Shown here in pieces: positions 1 to 6,708 of a DNA stretch of 15,737 bases. The notes beneath the pieces were generated by a model that made no database searches, had not been told where the DNA came from, and saw nothing but the letters and a program-made list of their open reading frames with translations. How positions within the stretch are numbered: position 1 is the first letter of the stretch; the number at the start of each line of letters is the position of its first letter. Source of the DNA: Chloroflexota bacterium (GTDB lineage Bacteria > Chloroflexota > Dehalococcoidia > RBG-13-53-26); NCBI GenBank assembly GCA_030616195.1, contig JAUWXW010000010.1, positions 1 to 15,737 of the forward strand, read 5' to 3'. The position numbers were made by a program, and so were the translations under genes.

Positions 1-981
1 CGAGGCTTCGTGACGGTACTCCTCCCCACGGTCTACCTTCCAAGCTCCATCCCAGATAAGCCATCGGGTGGCCCGCATCTCGACGTCGGAATCAGCCAGC
101 ATCCACTGAATGGCCTGCTTGCGGCTGAGGGGTTCACCAAAGACCACCCTCTGCTTGGCGTACTCTATTGCCATTCGTTGTGCAGCTACCGCGACACCCA
201 GATTGGCCGCCGAATAGGTGAGCCTGCCCTTGCCCAGGAACCTGGCTGCCAGTTCGAAGCCCTCACCTACCTGGCCCAGCAGATTGCTTGACGGCACCCT
301 GCAATCCTCAAATGTCATCTCACAGGGATACCACGGCCTTATCACAGGGACGAGCCTGGTGCTGAAACCGGGCATCCCTTTCTCCACGATGAAGCAGGTT
401 AGGCCAGCTTTCCCCTTTTCAGGTGGGGCGGTGCGGGCGAAAACTACACCCCAGGCTGCCGTGTTTGCCCCGGTGATGAAGATTTTCGAGCCATTGATAA
501 CCCAGTCATCACCATCTCTTACGGCTCTTGTTTGGACAGCCCGAGCAGGATCGGAACCACCGCTGGGCTCAGTCAGGGCAAAGAAGGTCATGCTTCCTTC
601 CCGAATCGTGGGTATGGCGTATTTCTCAATCTGTTCCTTAGTCCCCTGATATATGATAGGAGGAATGGGCGGAATGGAAGGCCCAAAGACGTTATACCCG
701 GGTCCATAGAGCCCGTTCCGGTGTTGCGACATCTCCTCGCCTACCACAGTCATGGCAAAGCAACCCAATCCGCCGCCGCCGTACTCCGCAGGCTCCCCCA
801 GGCACCACATCCCCGCTTCCTTCGCCTTCTTGGAAAGCCTATCATAGTCCTCTTGCGGCAACTCGATGGCCTCAGGGTCTAGTTGCCGTTCCAGGGGCAC
901 AATGTCCTCTGCGATAAACTTTCTCACCGCTATCTGAAGCATCTTCAATTCTTCCGGTAACTGGTAACCCGAGACATCCAT
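1..981 (-). CDS. Acyl-CoA dehydrogenase, 3'-truncated by window edge
   Basis: This is a FAD-dependent acyl-CoA dehydrogenase, which alpha,beta-desaturates an acyl-CoA thioester and passes electrons to an electron-transfer flavoprotein. The frame is open from an ATG at 981 to position 1, giving 327 residues without the C-terminus. Visible landmarks are an N-terminal helical domain (about 1-125), the family signature TEPSGGSDP (137-145) in the middle beta domain, NGSKIFITGA (163-172), and the start of the C-terminal helical domain with GRLTYSAANLG (252-262) and YAKQRVVFGEPLS (274-286). The catalytic glutamate would be expected beyond the edge or cannot be assigned, so substrate class is open. 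The start is supported by a purine/G-rich stretch (AAAGGCGG) upstream. It is divergent from the KstD-like gene at 1287, with a candidate promoter at 1103-1132. The family call is secure; the substrate is unknown. Confidence 0.93.
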   Translation of the reverse strand, partial: MDVSGYQLPEELKMLQIAVRKFIAEDIVPLERQLDPEAIELPQEDYDRLSKKAKEAGMWCLGEPAEYGGGGLGCFAMTVVGEEMSQHRNGLYGPGYNVFGPSIPPIPPIIYQGTKEQIEKYAIPTIREGSMTFFALTEPSGGSDPARAVQTRAVRDGDDWVINGSKIFITGANTAAWGVVFARTAPPEKGKAGLTCFIVEKGMPGFSTRLVPVIRPWYPCEMTFEDCRVPSSNLLGQVGEGFELAARFLGKGRLTYSAANLGVAVAAQRMAIEYAKQRVVFGEPLSRKQAIQWMLADSDVEMRATRWLIWDGAWKVDRGEEYRHEAS

Positions 982-1102
982 GATACACCCGCCTTTCCAG
1001 CTATATGTAGGCTCTTGAATAGTTGCGCATAATCCAGACAAGGACTAAATCCAGATGGCCAAAAACAACATGATCCCCTGGCTCAATCGCCTTTCAGGGA
1101 GT

Positions 1103-1132
1103 ATGGTAGCATGCGCCATTTCGCAGCGTCAA
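1103..1132 (-). promoter_or_regulatory. Candidate sigma70-type promoter for the acyl-CoA dehydrogenase gene
   Basis: Read on the minus strand, TTGACG (+ coordinates 1127-1132) is followed after 18 nt by TACCAT (1103-1108). This would give a leader of roughly 115 nt before the ATG at 981. The -35 is a five-of-six match and the -10 a four-of-six match to the sigma70 consensus, so the call is tentative. Its -35 lies 12 nt from the -35 of the opposing promoter. Confidence 0.35.
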
Positions 1133-1144
1133 CGAACAGAGCTC

Positions 1145-1173
1145 TTGACAGGATTGAAGGGACTCGGTATAAG
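1145..1173 (+). promoter_or_regulatory. Strong sigma70-type promoter for the KstD-like flavoprotein gene
   Basis: A perfect TTGACA (1145-1150) is followed by a 17-nt spacer and TATAAG (1168-1173), a five-of-six -10 match. Transcription would begin near 1180, leaving a leader of about 107 nt before the ATG at 1287. An 8-bp palindrome, AGAGCTCT (1138-1145), lies between this -35 and the opposing -35 at 1127-1132 and could serve as an operator. Beyond these elements I see no gene in the 305-nt gap 982-1286. Confidence 0.65.
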
Positions 1174-1273
1174 AAACCTACAGACCACATAGATGGTTGG
1201 TTGCGGCAGCCCTTGTATTCAGCAGAGGTTGACATGGGGATGCCACAGTCATGCAGAGCTAAATATGCCTGAT

Positions 1274-1280
1274 GGAGGTG
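1274..1280 (+). promoter_or_regulatory. Ribosome binding site that decides the KstD-like start
   Basis: GGAGGTG ends 6 nt before the ATG at 1287. The upstream in-frame ATG at 1272 directly abuts this site and has no good Shine-Dalgarno sequence of its own, so 1287 is the better start. Confidence 0.75.
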
Positions 1281-1286
1281 CAGACA

Positions 1287-2882
1287 ATGGTTAAGCAGGT
1301 TGGCGTACCTGAGAGATGGGACATGGAGGTTGATCTGGTATGCGCCGGTTCAAGCAGTGGCGGACTCACCGCCGCCATCGTAGGCCACGATCTGGGCCTG
1401 AGTACCGTGGTACTGGAAAAGGCGGATACCCTGGGCGGAGGCACCGCTTACTCGGCAGGCGCCATCTGGATACCCTACAATCACCATATGCTGGACATGG
1501 GCCTTGAGGATTCCCGGGAGGAAGCTCTGACGTTTATACGCCGTCTCAGCTCGGGACGTCACGAAGAGGAGATGTCAGCCGCCTATTTGGACAATGGCCC
1601 GGAGATGGTGCGATATGTGGAGGAACATACTCCACTGAAGATGGTGGTTGACCATTTCCCTGGCTACTACGCCGATCTCCCTGGCGGGAAGCGCGATGGT
1701 CGCCGGTTGTGGCCAGACCGGGAGCTCATGCACCAGATGCTGCCGGAGGCGGAGAAGAAGCATCCTCTGCTCAGCAAGGTGCGGCATGATCCTGTTCCGT
1801 ATCTTTCAGGCAGACGTCATCCCTGGGTCGAGGGGCGGGCTCTTATCGGCTGTCTGGTCCTGGCCTGCCTTGATCGGGGTATCAGCGTGCTCACCGGTAC
1901 TCGTGCCAGGCAGTTGATAGTCCAGGACGGTAGGGTCATAGGTCTACGCGCCGAGCGCCAGGGCAGGGACTTCTTCGTCAAGGGGGAAAGGGGGGTCCTG
2001 CTGGCTACCGGCGGCTTCGAGTGGAACGAGGAGATGTGCAAGAGATTCATAAATCAGCCCTCTTTTCACGGCTGCACGGCGCCCTCCAATGAGGGGGATG
2101 GTCATATAATGGGAATGGAGATCGGTGCGGCAGTGGCTCTCATGGACCATTCCATATTTCAGACCACTATCCGCATTCCTGGCGAGGAGGTCGATGGCAA
2201 GCCGTATTACCGCCTTATCATCTTTGGCTGTCCGGGCAACATCTTTGTAAACCGCCATGGCAGGCGCTGCTGTGATGAGTCGCACTATCCAGACCTGGGC
2301 TGGGCATTCCTGGCCTATGACAAAGTCAAGGCAGAGTTAGTCAATCCGCCAATTTTCTGGATATGCGATCAATCCTTCAGGGACCGTCTTCCGGTAGCTA
2401 ACCTTCGCCGGGGCACGGAGATGGCTGACTGGCTGCATCGAGCTGATACCCTGCCGGAGCTGGCGGAGCAACTGGGCCTCCCGGCCAACAACCTGGTGGA
2501 GACGGTGGAGCGGTTCAACACCTTCGCCCGGGAGGGACGCGACCCCGACTTTCACCGTGGGGAGAGCGTCCTCGGCCTGTGGTGGGGCAGTAGCTTGTTC
2601 CCCGACCATAAGCCCAATCCCGCCCTGGGTCCCCTGGAGAAGCCGCCCTTTTATGGAGTGCAGCTCCACCCGGGTACCATGGGTAATCTGGGAGGACTGG
2701 TAACCAACGCCAGCGCTCAGGTGATAGACGTTCAGGGGGAGGTTATACCAGGCCTTTACTGCACCAGCAACACGGCAGCTCTGTTATCCCACGGCTTCGG
2801 CTATGATAGCGGCGTGGCTCAGGGCAGGAGCATGGTTTTTGGCTATATTGCTGCTCGACATGTGGCACGTGGCAGGAAATAG
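1287..2882 (+). CDS. FAD-dependent oxidoreductase of the KstD/fumarate reductase flavoprotein family
   Basis: The 531-residue product belongs to the FAD_binding_2 group that includes 3-ketosteroid delta1-dehydrogenases and fumarate/succinate flavoproteins. The N-terminal dinucleotide-binding motif reads AGSSSGGLTAA (20-30): the usual GxGxxG has serine at its second glycine. A glutamate at 44 (VLEK) fits FAD-ribose binding, followed by GGGTAYSAGAIWIP (50-63), typical of KstD-like proteins. The C-terminal FAD part has PPFYGVQLHPG, NLGGLVTN and GLYCTSNTAALLSHGFGYDSG. I see no signal peptide, heme motif or Fe-S cysteine pattern, so it is probably cytoplasmic. A steroid or other cyclic ketone, or an enoate, could be the substrate; the sequence does not decide. 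An ATG at 1272 would add five residues, but the GGAGGTG site favours 1287. The gene stands alone, divergent from the acyl-CoA dehydrogenase and convergent with the surface-protein gene. Confidence 0.88.
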   Translation: MVKQVGVPERWDMEVDLVCAGSSSGGLTAAIVGHDLGLSTVVLEKADTLGGGTAYSAGAIWIPYNHHMLDMGLEDSREEALTFIRRLSSGRHEEEMSAAYLDNGPEMVRYVEEHTPLKMVVDHFPGYYADLPGGKRDGRRLWPDRELMHQMLPEAEKKHPLLSKVRHDPVPYLSGRRHPWVEGRALIGCLVLACLDRGISVLTGTRARQLIVQDGRVIGLRAERQGRDFFVKGERGVLLATGGFEWNEEMCKRFINQPSFHGCTAPSNEGDGHIMGMEIGAAVALMDHSIFQTTIRIPGEEVDGKPYYRLIIFGCPGNIFVNRHGRRCCDESHYPDLGWAFLAYDKVKAELVNPPIFWICDQSFRDRLPVANLRRGTEMADWLHRADTLPELAEQLGLPANNLVETVERFNTFAREGRDPDFHRGESVLGLWWGSSLFPDHKPNPALGPLEKPPFYGVQLHPGTMGNLGGLVTNASAQVIDVQGEVIPGLYCTSNTAALLSHGFGYDSGVAQGRSMVFGYIAARHVARGRK

Positions 2883-2954
2883 CTACCGTTGCAGTGTCCA
2901 GACAACAATGTGGGAGCAGCATTACCTTAGCAACTCCACCTTGATGGGGTGCCG

Positions 2955-4838
2955 TTATTTTCTTCTGCGCCGGTTAACCCTTGTCACCAGGTAGTAGCCA
3001 CCTCCCCAGCACAGCCCAATCACCGCCCAACCAATAAGTAATTCACCCGGTGAGGTTTTCGCCTGCACGCGGCTACAGACACAGTCAAACCCGCCTCCGT
3101 CCTCGTCCTCGGCCTTTTCTTTGACCATGATAATTCCGCTCTTAACCCGAATATCCTCGCCACCGGGTCCGGTCACCCTAAGAGAAACGGTGTAGTTTCC
3201 CGCGAATTCGTAGGTGTGAGAGGGGTTTTGCTCCGTGCTGTCCACTCTTCCATCACTATCGAAGTCCCACTCCCAATCCGTGATGCCACCTGTGGATTGG
3301 TCGGTGAACCGAACCGTGAGAGGGGCAGTGCCAGAGGTTGGGCTGGCGCTGAAGTCAGCCGCCGGGGCTTCGGGCACAAGATCCGATAAGACCTCGACCC
3401 CTCTTGCCACAAGTTCCGGGATGTAAACATCTACCGAGGTAGTGCTCAACGGATTGTTTCTCAAATCTATGTTGTCTCCCTGTGAAAGTCCTGTGTTGTT
3501 GACCAGAGGCTCTATGTCGCTTATCTGGTTATTACGAAGGGACAGCTCTGTCAGGCTGGTGCAGTGCTCCAGTCCGGTAAGATCGGTGATGTTTCTCTCC
3601 ACAGCATTGAGAGAGCTTAGCCCCACAAGATCCGAAGCGTAAATGGGACCATCGACCTCAATAGCCTCCCTTATCGCCGCCTCAAGATTGGAGTCGAGGA
3701 AAGTCACTGGAGCACCGGTCAGTTCCATAAATTCTGCGCTTCCTGTGAACACACCCGCGGTCACGTCAGCTGACAAGGTAGCGAAATACTCTTTTCCGGC
3801 ATATATCCCTGTAGTCGTGCCTCCAGAGAGGGCAAACATGTATCCTTCACCGGTCTCCGCTTCCATGTCAACAAGCACCACACCGGATATGGTGTCGCTT
3901 CCATCGACAATGCTGAACTTACCCGCTACCCAACCGAAACCAGCCAAATAGTAGTCGACAAGGTTCATCTCGCTGGTCATTGTTCCGGTGAGCGGTCCAC
4001 CGATTATGTCTACTGACACTCCTCCGCCCATCAACTCAGTGTTGCCATCATCTGGAAGAGCAACGTTATCCGCTGTGAACTGGACAAGCGTATCATCTGT
4101 TAAGGTCGGGATTGGGCGGGAAAAGCCTTCGATAAAGCTGCCATCGAATTCTGACGTGCCCAATGAGGTAATCTCGTCGGCAGGGTAGCGTGTAAGCGTG
4201 ATAGTTGCCCCCAATATTTCAAAACCAGGCTCCTGATATTTCATCGCCAGTGTGCCAATCAGCTTCTGTCCGGAGAAATCGCCACTCTCCTCTGTGCTCA
4301 CCATATAGCCCCTAACGATGACCTGATGATGTCCAGTCCCTAGAGAATCAATGTCCCAGTCTGAAGCGATCATACCGCCGAAAGTATTGCCTGAGCCATC
4401 ATCAAACTTAAACTTCCCTACGCTGAAACCGAAGGCGTCGACCTCGGCTAAGGGCTCCTGCCCTTCAGGTGGTTCCAATCGCTGAGGAGCTGCAACGGGT
4501 AAATCTACAGATATGGAATTGTCCTCCATTAATATAGTGCCGCTCAAGCTCCCTGATACAGTGTAAGACGAATTGGTTAAAGTCAGGAAGAAGCCTGAAG
4601 CACCACCAGAAGGAATAATCACATTGTCCCTAGTGAACTGCACTACCTCGTCGCCAGCTTGCAGGGTTAAGGCTCGAAAAGAGCCTTCGGACCCAGTTAT
4701 CGTCTCCAGCTCTAAGGTAAGGGTCTGAGCTGGGCTTGCCTGGGCAGGGGTTGTAGGCACGGCAAATATCACCACCGACAACACCAGGGCAAGAGCCAAG
4801 AATGACGAGCTTGCTTTTGATAGCTTTCTCTTTGTCAT
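2955..4838 (-). CDS. Secreted, membrane-anchored surface protein with duplicated beta domain, leucine-rich repeats and PKD domain
   Basis: This 627-residue protein begins with a signal peptide: basic MTKRK, a hydrophobic core near 12-27, and an AQA-type cleavage region around 32-34. Residues 66-218 and 252-375 look like two copies of one beta-rich domain: both carry VQFTxDNVxxP, a later LxGT and E, then FGxxxGKFxxxDGS followed by G and D. Next comes a leucine-rich segment (about 378-468) opening with LDSNLEAAIREAI, then a PKD domain (about 492-573) with the typical WEWDFDSDG and HTYEFAGNYTVSLRV. A DCVC cysteine pair (585-588), a hydrophobic span (about 600-618) and a basic tail (RRRRK) end the chain. 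A GGAGG site (4844-4848) precedes the ATG. Role inferred: surface binding or adhesion; ligand unknown. It probably follows the small gene at 4945 in one transcript. Confidence 0.85.
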   Translation of the reverse strand: MTKRKLSKASSSFLALALVLSVVIFAVPTTPAQASPAQTLTLELETITGSEGSFRALTLQAGDEVVQFTRDNVIIPSGGASGFFLTLTNSSYTVSGSLSGTILMEDNSISVDLPVAAPQRLEPPEGQEPLAEVDAFGFSVGKFKFDDGSGNTFGGMIASDWDIDSLGTGHHQVIVRGYMVSTEESGDFSGQKLIGTLAMKYQEPGFEILGATITLTRYPADEITSLGTSEFDGSFIEGFSRPIPTLTDDTLVQFTADNVALPDDGNTELMGGGVSVDIIGGPLTGTMTSEMNLVDYYLAGFGWVAGKFSIVDGSDTISGVVLVDMEAETGEGYMFALSGGTTTGIYAGKEYFATLSADVTAGVFTGSAEFMELTGAPVTFLDSNLEAAIREAIEVDGPIYASDLVGLSSLNAVERNITDLTGLEHCTSLTELSLRNNQISDIEPLVNNTGLSQGDNIDLRNNPLSTTSVDVYIPELVARGVEVLSDLVPEAPAADFSASPTSGTAPLTVRFTDQSTGGITDWEWDFDSDGRVDSTEQNPSHTYEFAGNYTVSLRVTGPGGEDIRVKSGIIMVKEKAEDEDGGGFDCVCSRVQAKTSPGELLIGWAVIGLCWGGGYYLVTRVNRRRRK

Positions 4839-4869
4839 TTCTGCCTCCGTATTTCAGATTGTTGAGGCC

Positions 4870-4889
4870 AGAGGGAATCCCTCCCCTCT
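4870..4889. other. Inverted repeat, 8-bp arms with tetraloop, in the gap before the surface-protein gene
   Basis: The arms 4870-4877 (AGAGGGAA) and 4882-4889 (TCCCCTCT) pair as eight base pairs with one G-T pair on the minus-strand RNA, where the loop reads GGGA, a GNRA tetraloop. There is no U-tract after it, so an intrinsic terminator is not supported. An mRNA-stabilising or translational element in the 4839-4944 gap is possible. Confidence 0.45.
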
Positions 4890-4902
4890 GCCAACCTGCG
4901 TT

Positions 4903-4918
4903 AAGGAACGGATTCCTT
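4903..4918. other. Second small inverted repeat in the same gap
   Basis: AAGGAA (4903-4908) and TTCCTT (4913-4918) form six perfect base pairs around a four-base loop. It lies between the stop of the small gene and the hairpin at 4870-4889, with no U-tract on either side. Function is unknown. Confidence 0.35.
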
Positions 4919-4944
4919 CACGCCTCAAAACCTGTCGTTCTTAG

Positions 4945-5277
4945 CTACGAGAACCTGACCTGGGGTATGCTGCCGCCCGGCCACAGGAGCCTGCTTATGG
5001 CCTGCTGCTCGTCTTGATCTGTAATGGGCTCAATCTCGGATAGGGCCTCGCCCCGCTCGTTTGTCCCGTACTTCCATCTCAGCACGTATCCCTTCACGGT
5101 AACGCTACCTATGTGGGGAACGTAGTTGCCGGTACAGAAGGTGACTCCGAAGGACTCAACGTAGTGATACAGGACCTTTCGACCTTGATATTCCAGTGTT
5201 TCCTCATAGGTACTGTATCGACTGCCTTCAGGGCCGGTGTCCTCATTCTGGTTTAGATGGGTATAGACGTATATCAT
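4945..5277 (-). CDS. Small protein of unknown function (110 residues)
   Basis: I do not recognise this protein. It begins MIYVYTHLNQNEDTG and has tyrosine- and valine-rich stretches (VLYHYVESFGVTF, YVLRWKYG) suggesting a small beta-rich soluble fold; it ends LLWPGGSIPQVRFS. No signal peptide, membrane span or cysteine cluster is seen. The frame extends upstream to a GTG at 5349, but that codon falls inside the candidate promoter (between the -10 at 5337-5342 and the -35 at 5360-5365), so the ATG at 5277 is preferred. Its nearest Shine-Dalgarno, AGGAG, is about 15 nt away, farther than usual; an 11-codon frame overlapping the ATG may couple translation. The gene probably leads a transcript that continues into the surface-protein gene. 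Confidence 0.6.
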   Translation of the reverse strand: MIYVYTHLNQNEDTGPEGSRYSTYEETLEYQGRKVLYHYVESFGVTFCTGNYVPHIGSVTVKGYVLRWKYGTNERGEALSEIEPITDQDEQQAISRLLWPGGSIPQVRFS

Positions 5278-5309
5278 AGCTGGGTAATCTTTCTCCTCTT
5301 GTCTGGCAT
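5274..5309 (-). CDS. Possible 11-codon leader peptide overlapping the next start by ATGA
   Basis: The frame MPDKRRKITQL opens with an ATG at 5309 and stops at TGA (5274-5276), sharing four bases with the ATG of the 110-residue gene. It contains the AGGAG that would serve that gene. It begins about 21 nt after the predicted transcription start. Its own Shine-Dalgarno is weak, and a short frame like this can arise by chance, so it is only a candidate for translational coupling. Confidence 0.25.
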   Translation of the reverse strand: MPDKRRKITQL

Positions 5310-5336
5310 GAGATTGCTCAGCAGTCCTGCTTTGCA

Positions 5337-5365
5337 ATAATACTGACACCGGTGGGAAATATCAA
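5337..5365 (-). promoter_or_regulatory. Candidate promoter for the small gene and surface-protein gene
   Basis: On the minus strand, TTGATA (+ coordinates 5360-5365) is followed after 17 nt by TATTAT (5337-5342). Both hexamers match sigma70 consensus at five of six positions. Transcription would begin near 5330, downstream of the GTG at 5349, which argues for the ATG at 5277. Confidence 0.5.
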
Positions 5366-5373
5366 CTTGATAT
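5359..5373. promoter_or_regulatory. 15-bp palindrome at the centre of a bidirectional promoter
   Basis: ATATCAA-C-TTGATAT is a perfect inverted repeat with 7-bp arms. Each arm supplies a TTGATA -35 box, one per direction, separated by a single base. Two polymerases could not bind at once, and the symmetry also suits a dimeric regulator. Confidence 0.5.
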
Positions 5374-5395
5374 CTCCAGGCGTTGCTGGGAAAAT
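5367..5395 (+). promoter_or_regulatory. Candidate promoter for the coaE-nudix fusion gene
   Basis: TTGATA (5367-5372), a 17-nt spacer and GAAAAT (5390-5395) give a five-of-six -35 and a four-of-six -10. Transcription would begin near 5402, leaving a leader of only about 10 nt, which is short but still includes part of the AGGA site. Confidence 0.4.
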
Positions 5396-5412
5396 AAGTA
5401 GGACAAGCGGGA

Positions 5413-6576
5413 ATGGTAGTTATAGGCCTTACCGGAGGCATATGCAGCGGCAAAAGCACTGTCTGCGATTTCCTGGCTGAGCTTGGTGCGGTGACTCTGA
5501 GTGCCGACGAGATTGGTCACCAGGCTTTCCAACCGCACACGATGACGTGGCAGACGGTGGTAGATGCTTTTGGCCAGAGGATTCTCCAGGACGGCTACCA
5601 GATTGATCGCCAGAAGCTGGGTGAGATTGTCTTCAATGATGCCGAAGCTCTGGCCCGGCTGAACCAGATAATGCACCCTGCCATGCACCGTGTGGCGGAA
5701 GAAAGAATCGACAGGCTCAAGCAGCAGGGTGCAGAGGTGATAGTACTTGAGGCACCATTGCTGGTGGAGGCTAACTGGCTGGACCTGGTAGACCTGGTTT
5801 GGGTGGTGACAGCCAGTGAGGCAACGGCGATACGGCGGTGTATTGAGCGGTCTGGTCTCTCCGAAGCCCAGGCTATAGCACGCATCTCCTCCCAACTTCC
5901 TTCAGAGGAGAGAACAAAGTATGCTGACGCAGTGATCGATACTGACGTCTCGTTAGACGAGGTAAGAGCCAGGGTAAAAGAGCTTTGGGAGCAGCTTTGT
6001 CTGCCAGAACCGACAAGGGAAGCTATAAGACAAGCCCTTACTCAGAGAGAGAAGAAGGTGTATAAAGCTGAGGGCTTGACCCCGGCGGCCGTTCTCATAC
6101 CCCTATACGAGAAGGCGGGAAAGTGTTATCTTGTCGTAACCAGAAGAACGGAGATGGTAGACCATCACAAGGGTCAGATTTCTTTTCCAGGCGGGGCCCG
6201 GCACACAGAGGACCCAACCCTCAGGGATACCGCGCTCAGAGAGACCTGGGAGGAAATAGGGCTCGATCCCAAGGATGTGGAAATCCTGGGGGAGTTAGAT
6301 GATATCCCCACCTACACTACCAGCTTTGTTATCTCGCCTTTTGTGGCAGCCATACCTTATCCTTATCACTTTGAGGTGAATCCCCAAGAAGTGGAGGAGG
6401 TGATCTCCGTTCCTCTGGAGGTGCTCCTGGACAAAGGCAACTTCAGGGAAGAGATGCAGTTCATCGACGGCGTGCTAGTTGCCCAATACTTCTACCACTG
6501 TGGTGATCACATAATCTGGGGTGCTACCGCCAGGATATTGAAGCAATTTCTAGAAGTAGCTTTCGGGGCACAATGA
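5413..6576 (+). CDS. coaE: Fusion of dephospho-CoA kinase with a CoA-type Nudix hydrolase
   Basis: Residues 1-198 are dephospho-CoA kinase, the last step of CoA synthesis: P-loop GGICSGKST (8-16), SADEIG with D32, LNQIMHPAM (83-91), EAPLL (113-117), and the arginine-bearing lid IRRCIERSGLSEAQAIARI (140-158) leading to VIDTD. After a linker (about 199-222), residues 223-384 are a Nudix hydrolase of the CoA pyrophosphatase group, with the extra upstream signature RRTEMVDHHKGQISFPGG (244-261) and a Nudix box ending RETWEEIGL (276-284). In that family the enzyme cleaves CoA or its derivatives to 4'-phosphopantetheine and 3',5'-ADP. Both domains look complete, and the frame is continuous with no sign of frameshift. 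One chain would therefore make and break CoA, or recycle damaged CoA. AGGA lies 9 nt before the ATG. Confidence 0.92.
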   Translation: MVVIGLTGGICSGKSTVCDFLAELGAVTLSADEIGHQAFQPHTMTWQTVVDAFGQRILQDGYQIDRQKLGEIVFNDAEALARLNQIMHPAMHRVAEERIDRLKQQGAEVIVLEAPLLVEANWLDLVDLVWVVTASEATAIRRCIERSGLSEAQAIARISSQLPSEERTKYADAVIDTDVSLDEVRARVKELWEQLCLPEPTREAIRQALTQREKKVYKAEGLTPAAVLIPLYEKAGKCYLVVTRRTEMVDHHKGQISFPGGARHTEDPTLRDTALRETWEEIGLDPKDVEILGELDDIPTYTTSFVISPFVAAIPYPYHFEVNPQEVEEVISVPLEVLLDKGNFREEMQFIDGVLVAQYFYHCGDHIIWGATARILKQFLEVAFGAQ

Positions 6577-6622
6577 TGGTGAGAAAGAAGTGCCGCTGAG
6601 CGGTTGAAGGTGCTCCGCGTGG

Positions 6623-6652
6623 TTGACAGAGGATTTGGTTTCGTGGTATTGC
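6623..6652 (+). promoter_or_regulatory. Promoter module A, before the aldehyde:ferredoxin oxidoreductase gene
   Basis: TTGACA (6623-6628), an 18-nt spacer and TATTGC (6647-6652) are followed by AAAAGGGCAC at the predicted start of transcription (6660-6669), then ATTAACAACCGG. The same arrangement recurs at 9803-9832. The perfect -35 and the match between the two copies support a real promoter; the -10 is weak. Confidence 0.6.
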
Positions 6653-6708
6653 AAGTCCTAAAAGGGCACATTAACAACCGGGCGACTCAATATTAGAAAG
6701 GAGGAGAA

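Noticed and set aside
10..649. Two overlapping plus-strand frames (93 and 143 residues)
   Set aside because: They are antisense to the acyl-CoA dehydrogenase, whose motifs are clear on the minus strand.
2924..2935. ACCTTAGCAACT, identical to 9849-9860 in the leader of promoter module B
   Set aside because: A 12-base match is expected several times by chance in a window of this size, and the copy at 2924 has no matching TTGACA or AAAAGGGCAC around it.
2883..2954. Possible bidirectional terminator between the convergent genes
   Set aside because: Only a four-base-pair stem around CCACC/GGTG is seen, with no T-run immediately after it.
5362..5895. 177-residue minus-strand frame across the coaE start
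   Set aside because: It is antisense to the kinase domain and would cover the bidirectional promoter; its composition is low in recognisable motifs.
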